The notes below the pieces were generated by a model. The model was given only the letters and a program-made list of their open reading frames with translations, did not search any database and had not been told where the DNA came from. Positions 8,454 through 17,703 of a stretch of DNA of 64,000 nucleotides are shown in pieces. The translations under genes were made by a program, and so were the position numbers. Origin of the DNA: Austwickia sp. (GTDB lineage Bacteria > Actinomycetota > Actinomycetes > Actinomycetales > Dermatophilaceae); contig CP064985.1 of assembly GCA_016699675.1 (NCBI GenBank), positions 186,001-250,000 of the forward strand, written 5' to 3'. Within the stretch, counting starts at the first letter, position 1; every line of letters begins with the position of its first letter.

Positions 8454-9317
8454 GTGGTGAACCGCGCCGGGGCCGGCGACCTGGAGGTGCGCGTCGACAC
8501 GCGCACGATGATCGGCTCGGCCGGGGAGATCGGGGACGGCCTGAACCGCCTCCTCGATGTCATCGACGCCTACATGCGCGAGGCCCAGGCGTGTCTGCAC
8601 GCGGCGGCGGACGGGCGCCCGTACCGGCGCATCATGCTCGCCGGCCTGCGGGGCAGCTTCGGCAAGGGGGCCGCAGAGATCAACCAGGCCCGGGACACGA
8701 TGCTCGCGGTCGGGCAGCGGCTCGCCGACCAGGAGGCGGCCCGCGGCGCCATCATCGCCTCCACCGTCGACATCGCGGGTCGGGTGGCGACGGCCTCCGG
8801 CGAGCTCGCCGGGTCGGCGGAGCAGCTCGGCCACGCGGCCCGGGACGCTGTGGACCAGGCCAGCGGCGCGATGGCGACGGTGCGCTCCCTGGAGCACGCC
8901 AGCTCGGAGATCCAGAAGGCCCTCGGCATCATCACCTCCGTGGCCGATCAGACGCGTCTGCTGGCGCTCAACGCCACCATCGAGGCGGCCCGGGCCGGCG
9001 ACGCCGGCAAGGGCTTCGCGGTCGTGGCCGGCGAGGTCAAGGACCTCGCGAGCGAGACCACGACCTCCTCCGAGGACATCGCCGTGCAGGTGGAGGCGAC
9101 GCAGGCCGCGGTCCGCGACGCAGTGGCCGCCATCTCCGCCATCTCGACCACCATCGAGGGCATCAACGCCCGCGTCTCCGAGGTGACCGAGGCGGTCAGC
9201 GGCGAGACGGGGCTGTCGGGTCTGGCGGCCGGGCTCGACCGCGAGGTGGCGCGCTTCGCGGGCGGACCCCCACCTGCCTTTCGGGGCGCCAAAACCCAGC
9301 AGGGATTCGGCGCTTAG
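8454..9317 (+). CDS. Methyl-accepting chemotaxis protein, soluble type, N-terminus damaged
   Basis: At least 287 residues with the conserved signalling hairpin [20 protein letters not shown] followed by [15 protein letters not shown], the segment that contacts CheA and CheW. No membrane segment is visible, so this is a cytosolic receptor, probably paired with the PAS protein upstream. The natural start seems to be GTG 8341, two bases after the PAS frame ends, giving an N-terminus [19 protein letters not shown]. That frame hits a stop at 8460, whereas the receptor body is in the next frame and is open back to about 8283. A one-base shift near 8395-8420 is likely. GTG 8454 is only the first usable start in the body frame. 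The stop TAG shares bases with the TAA of ffh. Confidence 0.7.
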   Translation: MVNRAGAGDLEVRVDTRTMIGSAGEIGDGLNRLLDVIDAYMREAQACLHAAADGRPYRRIMLAGLRGSFGKGAAEINQARDTMLAVGQRLADQEAARGAIIASTVDIAGRVATASGELAGSAEQLGHAARDAVDQASGAMATVRSLEHASSEIQKALGIITSVADQTRLLALNATIEAARAGDAGKGFAVVAGEVKDLASETTTSSEDIAVQVEATQAAVRDAVAAISAISTTIEGINARVSEVTEAVSGETGLSGLAAGLDREVARFAGGPPPAFRGAKTQQGFGA

Positions 9318-10954
9318 CCCTTGAGGAACTTGTCGAAGCCCTTCGGGAGCTGGCTGGGGTCGAAGCTGCTCGGGTCGAAGCCTGCCCCCGGCGTACCGTT
9401 GCCGTCCGCCCCCGGACCGGCGCCCAGGGCCGTGCCGGGCGCACCGAACGCGTTCTTGGCCGCGTTCTCGCGGGCCTCCAGCTGCCGCGCCGCGAGCTCC
9501 TTCTCCTGCTCGGCGCGCTTGGCCGGGTTGCCGGACTTGCCCTTCTTCTTCTGCTGCTTCTTGCGCGAGGCCGGGCCGGCCATGCCCGGCATCCCCGGGA
9601 TGCCGCCGCCGCGGCGGAGCTGGCGCATCATCTTCTGCGCCTCCCCGAACCGCTCCAGCAGCTGGTTGACCTCGGTCACCGCGACGCCGGAGCCCTTCGC
9701 GATGCGCGCCCGCCGCGAGCCGTTGATCTGCTTGGGGTGGTTGCGCTCGAACGGCGTCATCGACCGCACCATCGCCTCGACCCGGTCGAACTCGCGCTCG
9801 TCCAGGGAGTCCAGCTGGTCGCGGATCTGGTTCATGCCGGGCATCATCCCGAGCAGCTGCTTGAGCGAACCCATCTTCTTGATGGCCGCCATCTGCTCCA
9901 GGAAGTCGTCGAACGTGAAGTCCTCGTCGGCGAGGAACTTGCGCGCCATCTCGTCCTGTTGGCGCTGGTCGAAGGCCCGCTGGGCCTGTTCGATCAGGGT
10001 CAGGACATCGCCCATGTCGAGGATGCGCGAGGCCATCCGGTCGGGGTGGAAGACCTCGAAGTCCTTGGTCTGCTCGCCGACCGAGGCGAACATGATCGGC
10101 CGCCCCGTCACCCCCGCCACCGACAGCGCGGCGCCGCCGCGTGCGTCGCCGTCGAGCTTGGACAGGACGACGCCGGTGAAGTCGAGCCGATCCATGAAGG
10201 CCGTCGCTGTCTCCACCGCGGCCTGGCCGATCATCGCGTCGATGACGAACAGGACCTCGTCGGGGTCGACCGCCGCGCGGATGTCCGCGGCCTGGGCCAT
10301 CAGCTCCTCGTCGATCGCGAGGCGGCCGGCGGTGTCGACGATGACCACGTCGCGCTGCTCGCGGCGCGCCTGTTCGACGCCGTCGCGGGCCACCTTGATG
10401 GGGTCGCCGTAGCCGCGGTTGCCCACGCCGTACTCGATCGCCGCGTCGTACCCGGCCACGTTGCCGCGCTCCGGTGCGTACACCGGCACCCCGGCCCGCT
10501 CCCCCACGACCTGCAGCTGCGTCACCGCGTTGGGGCGCTGGAGGTCCGCCGCCACGAGCAACGGGGTGTGGCCCTGCTCCTTGAGCCAGTAGCCGAGCTT
10601 GCCCGCGAGCGTCGTCTTACCGGAGCCCTGCAGACCGACCAGCATGATGACCGTCGGCGGGTGCTTGGCGAACTGGATCGTACGGGTCGCCCCGCCGAGG
10701 ATCGCGATGAGCTCCTCGTGGACGATCTTGACGACCTGCTGGCCCGGGTTGAGGGCCTGATGCACCTCGGCGCCGAGGGCCCGCTCGCGCACCTGGGAGG
10801 TGAACTGCCGTACGACGGGCAGCGCAACGTCCGCATCCAGCAGCGCCACCCGGATGTCCCGGATGGTGGCATTTAGGTCGCGCTCGGTGACGCGGCCCTT
10901 GCTGCGCAGGTTCTTGAACGTCGCGGCGAGGCGATCCGACAGGCTGTTGAACAC
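9314..10954 (-). CDS. ffh: Signal recognition particle GTPase Ffh (SRP54)
   Basis: A 546-residue protein that binds signal peptides and the SRP RNA and delivers ribosomes to FtsY at the membrane. The N-domain starts [20 protein letters not shown]. The G-domain shows [29 protein letters not shown] and the SRP-specific [13 protein letters not shown]. The methionine-rich M-domain follows, with [12 protein letters not shown] for RNA contact. The C-terminal tail of about 100 residues, Lys-rich then Gly/Pro-rich, is longer than in E. coli but usual for actinobacteria. Its stop TAA overlaps the TAG of the converging chemoreceptor gene. Its partner ftsY lies 20 kb away on the same strand. Confidence 0.97.
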   Translation of the reverse strand: MFNSLSDRLAATFKNLRSKGRVTERDLNATIRDIRVALLDADVALPVVRQFTSQVRERALGAEVHQALNPGQQVVKIVHEELIAILGGATRTIQFAKHPPTVIMLVGLQGSGKTTLAGKLGYWLKEQGHTPLLVAADLQRPNAVTQLQVVGERAGVPVYAPERGNVAGYDAAIEYGVGNRGYGDPIKVARDGVEQARREQRDVVIVDTAGRLAIDEELMAQAADIRAAVDPDEVLFVIDAMIGQAAVETATAFMDRLDFTGVVLSKLDGDARGGAALSVAGVTGRPIMFASVGEQTKDFEVFHPDRMASRILDMGDVLTLIEQAQRAFDQRQQDEMARKFLADEDFTFDDFLEQMAAIKKMGSLKQLLGMMPGMNQIRDQLDSLDEREFDRVEAMVRSMTPFERNHPKQINGSRRARIAKGSGVAVTEVNQLLERFGEAQKMMRQLRRGGGIPGMPGMAGPASRKKQQKKKGKSGNPAKRAEQEKELAARQLEARENAAKNAFGAPGTALGAGPGADGNGTPGAGFDPSSFDPSQLPKGFDKFLKG

Positions 10955-11080
10955 TCGCCAAGGCTAACGAATGCGGCTCACCTCGCGCGTCGCCGCCCAT
11001 GGGCCGTACGTCGTACGCAGGTGGCCCTACGCCGTGCGCGCGGCACGACCCAACCAGGAGCACGATCGTCTGCCAGAAGC

Positions 11081-11095
11081 ATGATGCTATGATGC
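11081..11095. promoter_or_regulatory. Direct repeat ahead of the vapBC pair, possible operator
   Basis: Two copies of atgatgc (11081-11087 and 11089-11095) lie just upstream of the antitoxin start. Type II antitoxins commonly bind short repeats over their own promoter. This is a position-based guess. Confidence 0.3.
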
Positions 11096-11099
11096 GTTG

Positions 11100-11321
11100 G
11101 TGCGCACTACTCTGGACATTGACGACGTCGTCCTCGCGGCGGCGCGATCCAAGGCGCGAGCAGACGGCGTCTCGCTAGGTCGTGCCCTGTCGGATATCGC
11201 GATGCTCGGCCTCAATGCAGGCACCGGGGCAGTCCCTCCGGCCGGCTTCCCCGTGTTGCATGGCGTCCCCGGACACCTCGTGACCGACGAGATGGTGGCC
11301 GCGGCGCGTGACGACGACTGA
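11100..11321 (+). CDS. vapB: VapB-type antitoxin, ribbon-helix-helix
   Basis: A 73-residue protein beginning (V)RTTLDIDDVVLAAARSKARA, the strand and helix start of a ribbon-helix-helix DNA-binding antitoxin, with a Pro/Val tail that would wrap the toxin. GTG 11100 is preferred over the adjacent TTG 11097 because family members begin M-R-T-T. The gene overlaps the following PIN-domain gene by 14 bases, the standard arrangement in which the antitoxin is made first and represses the pair. Confidence 0.85.
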   Translation: MRTTLDIDDVVLAAARSKARADGVSLGRALSDIAMLGLNAGTGAVPPAGFPVLHGVPGHLVTDEMVAAARDDD

Positions 11322-11751
11322 GGAACTGCCCACGCTCCTCGACGTGAACGTGCTGCTGGCACTCGTGTGGGACCACCACATTCACCACGGCAGCGCTCAT
11401 CGACATTTCAGGGCCGTGGCCAGTGACTTCGCGACGAGCCCGGTCACCGAGATCGGTTTGGTGCGCCTGCTGCTCACGCCCTCCGTGACGGGCCGAGCTG
11501 TCTCGCCCGCCGAAGCGTTGGGGACGCTGAATGCCTTGCGGACCCAGCCGGGATGGCACTTTCTGCCCGACAATGCGTCCTTTGCCAATCCGCTGGTCGT
11601 CATTCGGGTGCTCGGGGGTCGGCGCCAGGTGACCGATCTGCACCTGGTGAACTTGTGCGCCGCTCACGGCCATCGGCTGGCGACCTTTGACGCGGGCATC
11701 GAGCAGATCCTGGCGCCGCAGGACCGCGCGCACGTGCTCACCTGGCGCTGA
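11308..11751 (+). CDS. vapC: VapC-type PIN-domain toxin ribonuclease
   Basis: A 147-residue PIN-domain protein expected to cleave RNA when free of its antitoxin. The acidic metal-binding set is visible: Asp in LLDVNVLLALVW, Glu in VTEIGLVRL, Asp in VTDLHLVNL and Asp in LATFDAGIE. It starts at GTG 11308 inside the end of vapB. The last 18 bases (from 11734) are part of the 180-bp repeat duplicated when the neighbouring insertion element landed; the gene itself stays complete. Confidence 0.88.
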   Translation: MTTTEELPTLLDVNVLLALVWDHHIHHGSAHRHFRAVASDFATSPVTEIGLVRLLLTPSVTGRAVSPAEALGTLNALRTQPGWHFLPDNASFANPLVVIRVLGGRRQVTDLHLVNLCAAHGHRLATFDAGIEQILAPQDRAHVLTWR

Positions 11752-11913
11752 GGTCATCGACGGACGACGGCGGCCCGGTGGCGTCTGGCTGACGCCGAAG
11801 GGCCCCGTCCGGCGCATGTGCCGAGCGGGGCCCGCGGCCGAGATGAGGCGCGATCAGCGGCGTCAGCCGGTGATCTTGCTCAGCGTCGGGTCGTCCTTGT
11901 AGGCCTCCTTGGC
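11734..11913. repeat. 180-bp direct repeat, left copy
   Basis: Identical over 180 bases to 15054-15233. It contains the 3' end of vapC, a copy of the hairpin at 11800-11833 and the last 17 codons of the sugar-binding protein gene read on the minus strand. The copies flank the insertion element exactly, so they are best read as a very long target-site duplication. Confidence 0.93.
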
Positions 11914-12024
11914 CTGACTTGCACATGTCGGGTGTGATTCTGCGGTCGGGCTCGCGTTTGTCCTGGTCAGGGATGTGCGGGGTTGGGCGTTGACACACTA
12001 ACCGGGTGGGTAGCGTGCCTTCTC

Positions 12025-12694
12025 GTGGTGTTCCTGCGGAAGGTGCGGACGGCGTCGGGAGCGACGGCGGTGCAGATCGCTGAGCGTGTTGGCGGGCGGG
12101 ACAAGGTGATCGAGCATCTTGGGTCGGCGCATTCGGAGGCTGAGCTGGCGGTGTTGATGCAGGCCGGCCGCCAGAAGATGCATGAGGGCCAGGGCGAGCT
12201 GGATCTGGGCCTGGGAGAGCGCGGTTCGCGTGAGGCGGTCGTGGTCGGGCAACGCTCGCGGGTCCTGATCGAGGTGGTTGAGGGAGCTTGGCGACAGCTC
12301 GGGTTCGACGTTGTCGGGGACGAGGCGTTCTTCCAGCTGGTGCTCGCGCGCCTGGTGGAGCCGACCAGTAAGGCCGATTCGGTGCGGGTGCTGACCGAAC
12401 TGGGATTGGCTGCGGCGCACCGCAACACGTTCACCGCGACGTTGAAGCGGTGTGGGCAGCGCGGATACCGCGACCAGATCGCGACCGCCTGCTTCACCCA
12501 GGCCGCCACCAGTGGGGACGTGTCCTTGGTGCTGTACGACGTGACGACCCTCTACTTCGAGGCGGAGCACGAGGATGACCTGCGCAAGGTCGGTTTCTCC
12601 AAAGAACGCCGGGTCGATCCTCAGATCGTCGTCGGGTTGTTGGTCGACCGGGCCGGGTTTCCCCTAGAGATTGGGTGCTACGAAGGCAACAAGG
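12025..12694 (+). pseudogene. IS1634/IS1549-type transposase, 5' part (split by IS256-type insertion)
   Basis: GTG 12025 starts a frame MVFLRKVRTASGATAVQIAE that continues to GCYEGNK, where the inner element enters. It includes the first catalytic Asp region (LVLYDVTTLYFE) of the IS4-like DDE fold. Joined across the 8-bp duplication to 14161-15038, the frame is continuous (EGNK then AETTTIV) and would encode 515 residues. The insertion is therefore the only visible lesion in this transposase. Confidence 0.88.
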
Positions 12695-14152
12695 GGGCGT
12701 GTCAGATGGTCTGTGTAAGAGCGGTCTCCCATTCGAAGGAGATTGACTGTGAGCGTGACCAAGCCCGAGAAGCGCCTAGAGGACGAGCCCGAGGCTCGGC
12801 GGTTGAGGCGGGAGCTGTTCGATGAGGAGATGCTCGATCGGTTGATGGCGGCCACGGACGAGCGTGGCGTGGCGTTGACCGGTGAGGGCGGCTTCCTGCC
12901 AGAGATGGTCAAGGCCGTCCTGGAGCGGGGGATGCAGGCCGAGCTGTCCGATCACCTGGGCTATGAGAAGGGTGAGCCGGCTGGCCGCGGCAGCGGCAAC
13001 TCTCGCAACGGCACCACCCCCAAGACGGTGGCCAGCGAGGTCGGCGACGTGCTCCTGGATCAGCCGCGGGACCGCAACGGCAGCTTCGCCTCGGCGTTGG
13101 TGCCCAAGGGTGCCCGCCGCCTGGGCGGGCTGGAGGACATGATCATCTCCTTGTACGCCGGGGGGATGACCATCCGCGATATCCAGCATCACCTGGCCGC
13201 AACGCTGGGCACCGAGCTGTCCCACGAGACGATCAGCAAGGTCACCGATGCCGTCGCCGAGGAGGTCGCCACCTGGCAGAGCCGCCCGCTGGAGGCGTTC
13301 TACCCGGTGATCTACCTCGACGCCCTGGTGGTCAAGGTCCGCGACGGGGCGCACGTGGCCAACCGCGCCGCGCACATCGCCGTCGGGGTCGACATGGACG
13401 GCATCAAACACGTCCTGGGGATCTGGGTCCAAGCCGTCGAGGGCGCCAAGTTCTGGGCCGGGGTCTGCGCCGAGCTGGCCAACCGCGGCATCAAGGACGT
13501 CCTGATCGTGTGCTGCGACGGGCTGACCGGCTTCCCCGAGGCCATCGAGGCGACCTGGCGCGAAGCGATGGTCCAAACGTGCGTCGTGCACCTGATCCGG
13601 GCCTCGATGCGGTTCGTGTCCTACGCCGACCGCAAAGCCATGGCCGCGCTGCTGCGCCCGATCTACACAGCGCCCACCCAGGACGCGGCGCTGCTGGCGT
13701 TGACGGCGTTGGCCGACTCCACCCTGGGCCGGAAGTACCCCGCCACGGTCGCGACCTGGGAGAACGCGTGGGAGCGGTTCATCCCCTTCCTGGCCTTCGG
13801 GCCCGCGCTGCGCAAGGTCATCTACACCACGAACTCGATCGAGTCGCTGAACTTCCAGCTGCGCAAGATCATCAAGAACCGAGGACACTTCCCCAACGAC
13901 GCCGCCGCGGTCAAGCTGCTGTGGCTGGCGATCCGCAACATCGAGGACAAACGCGCCCGAGAACGCGCCAAGGAAGCCGGCGCGCCGAAAGGCGCCCCCC
14001 GCAAGGCCCCCGGCAAACTCGTCGAAGGCTCCGTCCTGCAGGGCTGGCGGGCAGCCCTGGGCGAACTGTCCCTGCTCTACCCCGAACGCATCAACCGCCA
14101 CCTGTAACACCACTACGACCGGCACCTCTTACACAAACAAGTTGACAGGCTC
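12695..14152 (+). mobile_element. IS256-family element inserted in the IS1634-type transposase
   Basis: A 1,458-bp element with imperfect inverted ends. The left end reads gggcgtgtcagatggtctgt and the right end, read inward, gagcctgtcaacttgtttgt; both are followed by gtaag. It is flanked by an 8-bp duplication caacaagg at 12687-12694 and 14153-14160, as usual for IS256 elements. It carries one apparently intact transposase. Confidence 0.92.
12749..14107 (+). CDS. IS256-family (mutator-type) transposase
   Basis: A 452-residue DDE transposase of the Mutator/IS256 family that would mobilise its own element. Catalytic acids are in VIYLDALVVKVRDG, LIVCCDGLTGFPEAI and [14 protein letters not shown]. 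The N-terminal lead (ALTGEGGFLPEMVKAVLERG) and NSRNGTTPKTV are family hallmarks. GTG 12749 has an aaggag site seven bases upstream. Full length and uninterrupted frame suggest it could be active, unlike the related copy at 22.1-23.6 kb. Confidence 0.93.
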   Translation: MSVTKPEKRLEDEPEARRLRRELFDEEMLDRLMAATDERGVALTGEGGFLPEMVKAVLERGMQAELSDHLGYEKGEPAGRGSGNSRNGTTPKTVASEVGDVLLDQPRDRNGSFASALVPKGARRLGGLEDMIISLYAGGMTIRDIQHHLAATLGTELSHETISKVTDAVAEEVATWQSRPLEAFYPVIYLDALVVKVRDGAHVANRAAHIAVGVDMDGIKHVLGIWVQAVEGAKFWAGVCAELANRGIKDVLIVCCDGLTGFPEAIEATWREAMVQTCVVHLIRASMRFVSYADRKAMAALLRPIYTAPTQDAALLALTALADSTLGRKYPATVATWENAWERFIPFLAFGPALRKVIYTTNSIESLNFQLRKIIKNRGHFPNDAAAVKLLWLAIRNIEDKRARERAKEAGAPKGAPRKAPGKLVEGSVLQGWRAALGELSLLYPERINRHL

Positions 14153-14160
14153 CAACAAGG

Positions 14161-15038
14161 CAGAGACGACCACGATCGTCCCGATCGTCAAGGGGTTCCA
14201 GGCCCGGCACAACCTGAGCGACATGGTGGTCGTCGCTGACGCCGGGATGCTGTCAGCGGGCAACTTGAAGGGCCTCGACGAGGCCGGACTGCGGTTCATC
14301 GTCGGGTCCCGGGTCACCAAGGCCCCAGCTGATCTGGCCTCGCATTTCCGGTGGCACGGAGACGCGTTCACCGACGGGCAGCTCATCGACACGATCACCG
14401 CGCGCGTGGCCACCGCCGCCGCGCGTTGCGTCAATGACAGCTCCCAGCGGCCCGAGCCGGTGTGGGACCCGGCAGTCCACACCCGCTCATGGCGTGCGGT
14501 GTGGGCGTACTCCCGCAAACGAGCCACCCGCGACGGGCACACCATGAGGCTGCAGGAAAACCGCGCCCGGGCCGTCGTCGCCGGCGAGAAGGCCGCGCGC
14601 ACACCACGATTCGTCACCACGAAGAACGGCACCCAGTCCTTGGACGAGGCGTCCCTGGCTCGAGCCCGACGCCTCGTGGGCTTGAAAGGGTACGTGACGA
14701 ACATCCCCACCAACGTCATGCCCGCGGCCGAAGTCATCGCCAGCTACCACGACCTGTGGCAGGTCGAAGCCTCGTTCCGGATGAGCAAGGCCGACCTGCG
14801 AGCCCGCCCCATCTTCCACCACAACCGCGACGCCATCGAGGCCCACCTGACCATCGTCTTCACCGCCCTGGCAGTGGCCCGCCACCTCCAGAACAGCACA
14901 GGGATGAGTATCAAGAAGATCATCCAGACCCTGCGACCCCTGCGCGATGTGACCATCGCCATCGCTGGCCAGACCATCACCGCCCATCCCGCGATCCCCG
15001 ACGACATCCAAGCCGTCATCCACAAGGCGACCCACTAA
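14161..15038 (+). pseudogene. IS1634/IS1549-type transposase, 3' part
   Basis: This continues the split transposase: AETTTIVPIVKGFQ, the second Asp in VVVADAGMLSAGNL, and the Glu region YHDLWQVEASFRMSKADL, ending at TAA 15038. It is in frame with the 5' part when the inner element is removed. The last 15 bases before the 180-bp repeat form the right inverted end. Confidence 0.88.
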
Positions 15039-15053
15039 ACCTGTGCAACTCGG

Positions 15054-15233
15054 GTGCTCACCTGGCGCTGAGGTCATCGACGGACGACGGCGGCCCGGTG
15101 GCGTCTGGCTGACGCCGAAGGGCCCCGTCCGGCGCATGTGCCGAGCGGGGCCCGCGGCCGAGATGAGGCGCGATCAGCGGCGTCAGCCGGTGATCTTGCT
15201 CAGCGTCGGGTCGTCCTTGTAGGCCTCCTTGGC
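15054..15233. repeat. 180-bp direct repeat, right copy
   Basis: Identical to 11734-11913. In this copy the sugar-binding protein end (from 15183) is in its native gene, and the vapC end is the duplicated fragment. Confidence 0.93.
15120..15153 (-). terminator. Hairpin after the sugar importer operon
   Basis: An 8-bp stem gggccccg (15120-15127) and cggggccc (15146-15153) with an 18-base loop lies just downstream of the binding-protein stop on the minus strand. It is duplicated at 11800-11833 in the left repeat, where it now sits after vapC. Confidence 0.55.
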
Positions 15234-16313
15234 GTTGGCCTTGGTGACGATCACCGGCGCGAGCAGGTTCGCGGGCACCACCTTGGTGCCGTTGTTGTAC
15301 TGCTTCTCGTCGGTGACGGTCGGCTTGTCGCCCTTCTGCAGCGCCTTGACCATGTCCAGCGTCGCGGCGACCAGCTTGCGGGTGTCCTTGTTGATGGTCG
15401 AGTACTGCGCGTACGGGTCACTCGACACGATCGACTTGACCGACTCGACCTCGGAGTCCTGGCCGGTGACGACAGGGGCCGGCTTGCCGGAGGCCTTCAC
15501 CGAGGTCAGGATGGCGCGGGCCAGCGTGTCGTTCGGGGACAGGACGCCGTCGAGCGTGGCGCTGGAGTAGCTGCCGGTGAGCAGCGTGTCCATGCGCTTC
15601 TGCGCGTTCTCGGCCTTCCAGCCCTGGGTGACGGCCTGGTTGAAGTCCTTCTGGCCCGAGGTGACCTTCAGGGTGCCGTCGTCGATCTTCGGCTTGAGCA
15701 CGTCCATCGCGCCGTCGAAGAAGACCTGGGCGTTGGCGTCGTCGGGCGAACCGGCGAACAGCTCGATGTTGTACGGGCCGTTCGGCTTCTTCGCCTTCAT
15801 GCCGTCCAGCAGGGCCTGGCCCTGGAGCTGACCGACCTTGCGGTTGTCGTAGGCGACGTAGTAGTCGACGTTCGGGGTGTTCTTGATGAGCCGGTCGTAC
15901 GCGATGACCGTGGCCCCCGCGTCCTTGGCGGCCTTCACCTGGCTGGACAGCTGGCTGCCGTCGAGCGCACCGATGACGACGACCTTGGCGCCCTTCTGCA
16001 CCATGGCCTGGATCTGGTTCTGCTGCTCCGAGACGCCGCCGTTGGCGAACTGCACGTCGCCCTTGAAGCCGGCCTGGGACAGGCCGTCCTTGAACAGCTG
16101 CTCGGCGAGGACCCAGTTCTCGGAGGTCTTCTGCGGCAGGGCCACCCCGATGAAGGAGTCCTGCGCGAAGCCACCGGACTTGGCCGAACCGGAGGCGCTT
16201 CCGCTACCGCCGGAGGTGGCCGACCCGGAGCCGGAGTCGGACCGGCCGCAGCCGGTCAGGGCCAGCGAGCTCACGGCGGTGAGCGCGATGGCGATCGTGG
16301 TGATCCGACGCAT
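15183..16313 (-). CDS. chvE: Multiple-monosaccharide ABC transporter, sugar-binding lipoprotein (ChvE-like)
   Basis: A 376-residue lipoprotein that should capture sugars such as xylose, glucose or galactose outside the membrane and hand them to the permease MmsB. The signal peptide MRRITTIAIALTAVSSLALT ends in a lipobox Leu-Thr-Gly-Cys, followed by a Gly/Ser linker. The mature part is a ribose-type periplasmic-binding fold with IAYDRLI and TGQDSEVESVKSI, characteristic of ChvE. ATG 16313 is preferred to ATG 16322 because the agaaag element then has normal spacing. It is the last gene of the mmsA-mmsB-chvE operon; in many relatives the binding protein comes first. The stop lies inside the 180-bp repeat. 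Confidence 0.9.
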   Translation of the reverse strand: MRRITTIAIALTAVSSLALTGCGRSDSGSGSATSGGSGSASGSAKSGGFAQDSFIGVALPQKTSENWVLAEQLFKDGLSQAGFKGDVQFANGGVSEQQNQIQAMVQKGAKVVVIGALDGSQLSSQVKAAKDAGATVIAYDRLIKNTPNVDYYVAYDNRKVGQLQGQALLDGMKAKKPNGPYNIELFAGSPDDANAQVFFDGAMDVLKPKIDDGTLKVTSGQKDFNQAVTQGWKAENAQKRMDTLLTGSYSSATLDGVLSPNDTLARAILTSVKASGKPAPVVTGQDSEVESVKSIVSSDPYAQYSTINKDTRKLVAATLDMVKALQKGDKPTVTDEKQYNNGTKVVPANLLAPVIVTKANAKEAYKDDPTLSKITG

Positions 16314-16431
16314 ATCTCTCATCTTTCTGTGCGGGTTGACCCTGGCGTAGCCAGGGGGTTCGGGTGGCGAGGCGGAGCCTCGCCGGAAGGACGCCGTACG
16401 TCGGGTGATCGGCGTACGGCGGGGCGCGGCG

Positions 16432-17703
16432 CTACACGGTGTCCTGGATGGGCGCGACCTTGCCGACCGCGGCGGGATCCTCCGTGGCGACGGTCGGAAC
16501 GGACTTGCCCCGGGTGAGGCGACCGATGAGGGAGGGCCGGCCCTGCATCTTGTTGAGCACGTCGAAGGCGACCGCGATGAGGAGCACGAGGCCCTTGATC
16601 ATCTGGGTGGCGTCGGCGCCGATGCCCTTGAGCTGCAGGCCGTTGTTGAGGACCGCCATGACCAGACCACCGATGATGGAGCCGACCACGGTGCCGACGC
16701 CGCCGCTGACGGCCGCGCCGCCGATGAAGACGGCCGCGATCGCGTCGAGCTCCCAGCCGACGCCGTCGAAGGGGCCGGAGGCGTTCGAGCGGGCGACGAA
16801 CATCATGCCCGCGAGGGCGGCGAGGATCGACATGTTCATCATGGTGAGGAAGTAGGTCCGCTTGGACTTCACGCCGGACAGCTCGGCGGCGTTGCGGTTG
16901 CCACCGACGGCGTACACGTGCCGTCCGATGATCGTCTTGTTGCTGATGAAGCCGTAGAGCAGGACCAGGGCGCCGAGGATGATGCCGGAGATCGGAAACG
17001 AGGTGCCGGGGCGGCCGCTGGCCATGAGCAGGGCCACCACGAGGATCGCCGCGCAGATCAGGGCCAGCCGGGTCCACATGACGGCGGCGGGTTCGGAGTC
17101 GGCGCCGATCTTGCGCTGGGCGGCGCGGGTCCGCAGCGTGCCCATGATGATCGCCGCGCAGATGACCAGGCCGAGGAGCACGGTGAGGTTGTTGTAACCC
17201 GTGCTGGGGCCGACTTCGGGCAGGTAGCCGTCGCCGATCGTGTTGAACTCCGGCGGGGTGGCGATGGTCAGGGACTTGCCGATGGCCTGGTTCATGCCGC
17301 GGAACAGCATGTAGCCCGACAGGGTGACGATGAAGCCGGGGATCCCGACGTACGCGACCCACCAGCCGTTCCACGCCCCGATCAGCGCGCCCATGACCAG
17401 GCCCAGCAGGATCGCGAGGAACCAGGGCAGGTTCCACTCGCTCATCGCCTTGGCGACGACGATGCCGACGACCGCCGCGACCGAACCCACGGACAGGTCG
17501 ATGTGCCCGGCGATGATCACGAACACCATGCCGATCGCGAGGACCAGGATGTAGGCGTTGCCCTGGATGATGTTGATGACGTTCTGCGGCTGCAGCACGA
17601 GGCCGCCGGTCCAGAAGTGGAAGAACAGCGTGATGACGACCAGGGCGAGGACCATGCCGAACTGGCGGACGTCCCCTCCGAAGATCTGCTTGAAGAAGTT
17701 CAT
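16432..17703 (-). CDS. mmsB: Multiple-monosaccharide ABC transporter permease (MmsB/GguB)
   Basis: A 423-residue inner-membrane permease with about ten hydrophobic segments (for example [35 protein letters not shown] and [19 protein letters not shown]). The GHIDLSVG and [12 protein letters not shown] motifs are shared by ribose- and xylose-type permeases; the long central loop ([15 protein letters not shown]) is typical of the GguB/MmsB branch. ATG 17703 overlaps the stop of mmsA by four bases (ATGA), so the two are translationally coupled. A short GC-rich gap containing paired gtacg words separates it from the binding protein. Confidence 0.92.
   Translation of the reverse strand: MNFFKQIFGGDVRQFGMVLALVVITLFFHFWTGGLVLQPQNVINIIQGNAYILVLAIGMVFVIIAGHIDLSVGSVAAVVGIVVAKAMSEWNLPWFLAILLGLVMGALIGAWNGWWVAYVGIPGFIVTLSGYMLFRGMNQAIGKSLTIATPPEFNTIGDGYLPEVGPSTGYNNLTVLLGLVICAAIIMGTLRTRAAQRKIGADSEPAAVMWTRLALICAAILVVALLMASGRPGTSFPISGIILGALVLLYGFISNKTIIGRHVYAVGGNRNAAELSGVKSKRTYFLTMMNMSILAALAGMMFVARSNASGPFDGVGWELDAIAAVFIGGAAVSGGVGTVVGSIIGGLVMAVLNNGLQLKGIGADATQMIKGLVLLIAVAFDVLNKMQGRPSLIGRLTRGKSVPTVATEDPAAVGKVAPIQDTV

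Larger units (their letters stand above)
11914..15053 (+). mobile_element. IS1634/IS1549-type insertion sequence, itself interrupted by an IS256-type element
   Basis: The element runs between the two 180-bp repeats. Its ends are imperfect inverted repeats: the left end reads ctgacttgcaca and the right end, read inward, ccgagttgcacag, and both start exactly at the repeat borders. Removing the inner 1.47-kb element and one copy of its 8-bp duplication leaves 1,674 bp with one transposase. IS1549 of Mycobacterium smegmatis and IS1634 of Mycoplasma are known for long, variable direct repeats on insertion, which fits the 180 bp here. Confidence 0.9.

Noticed and set aside
11863..11913. Second copy of the sugar-binding protein gene
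   Set aside because: It is only the last 17 codons, part of the 180-bp target duplication, without a start or body.
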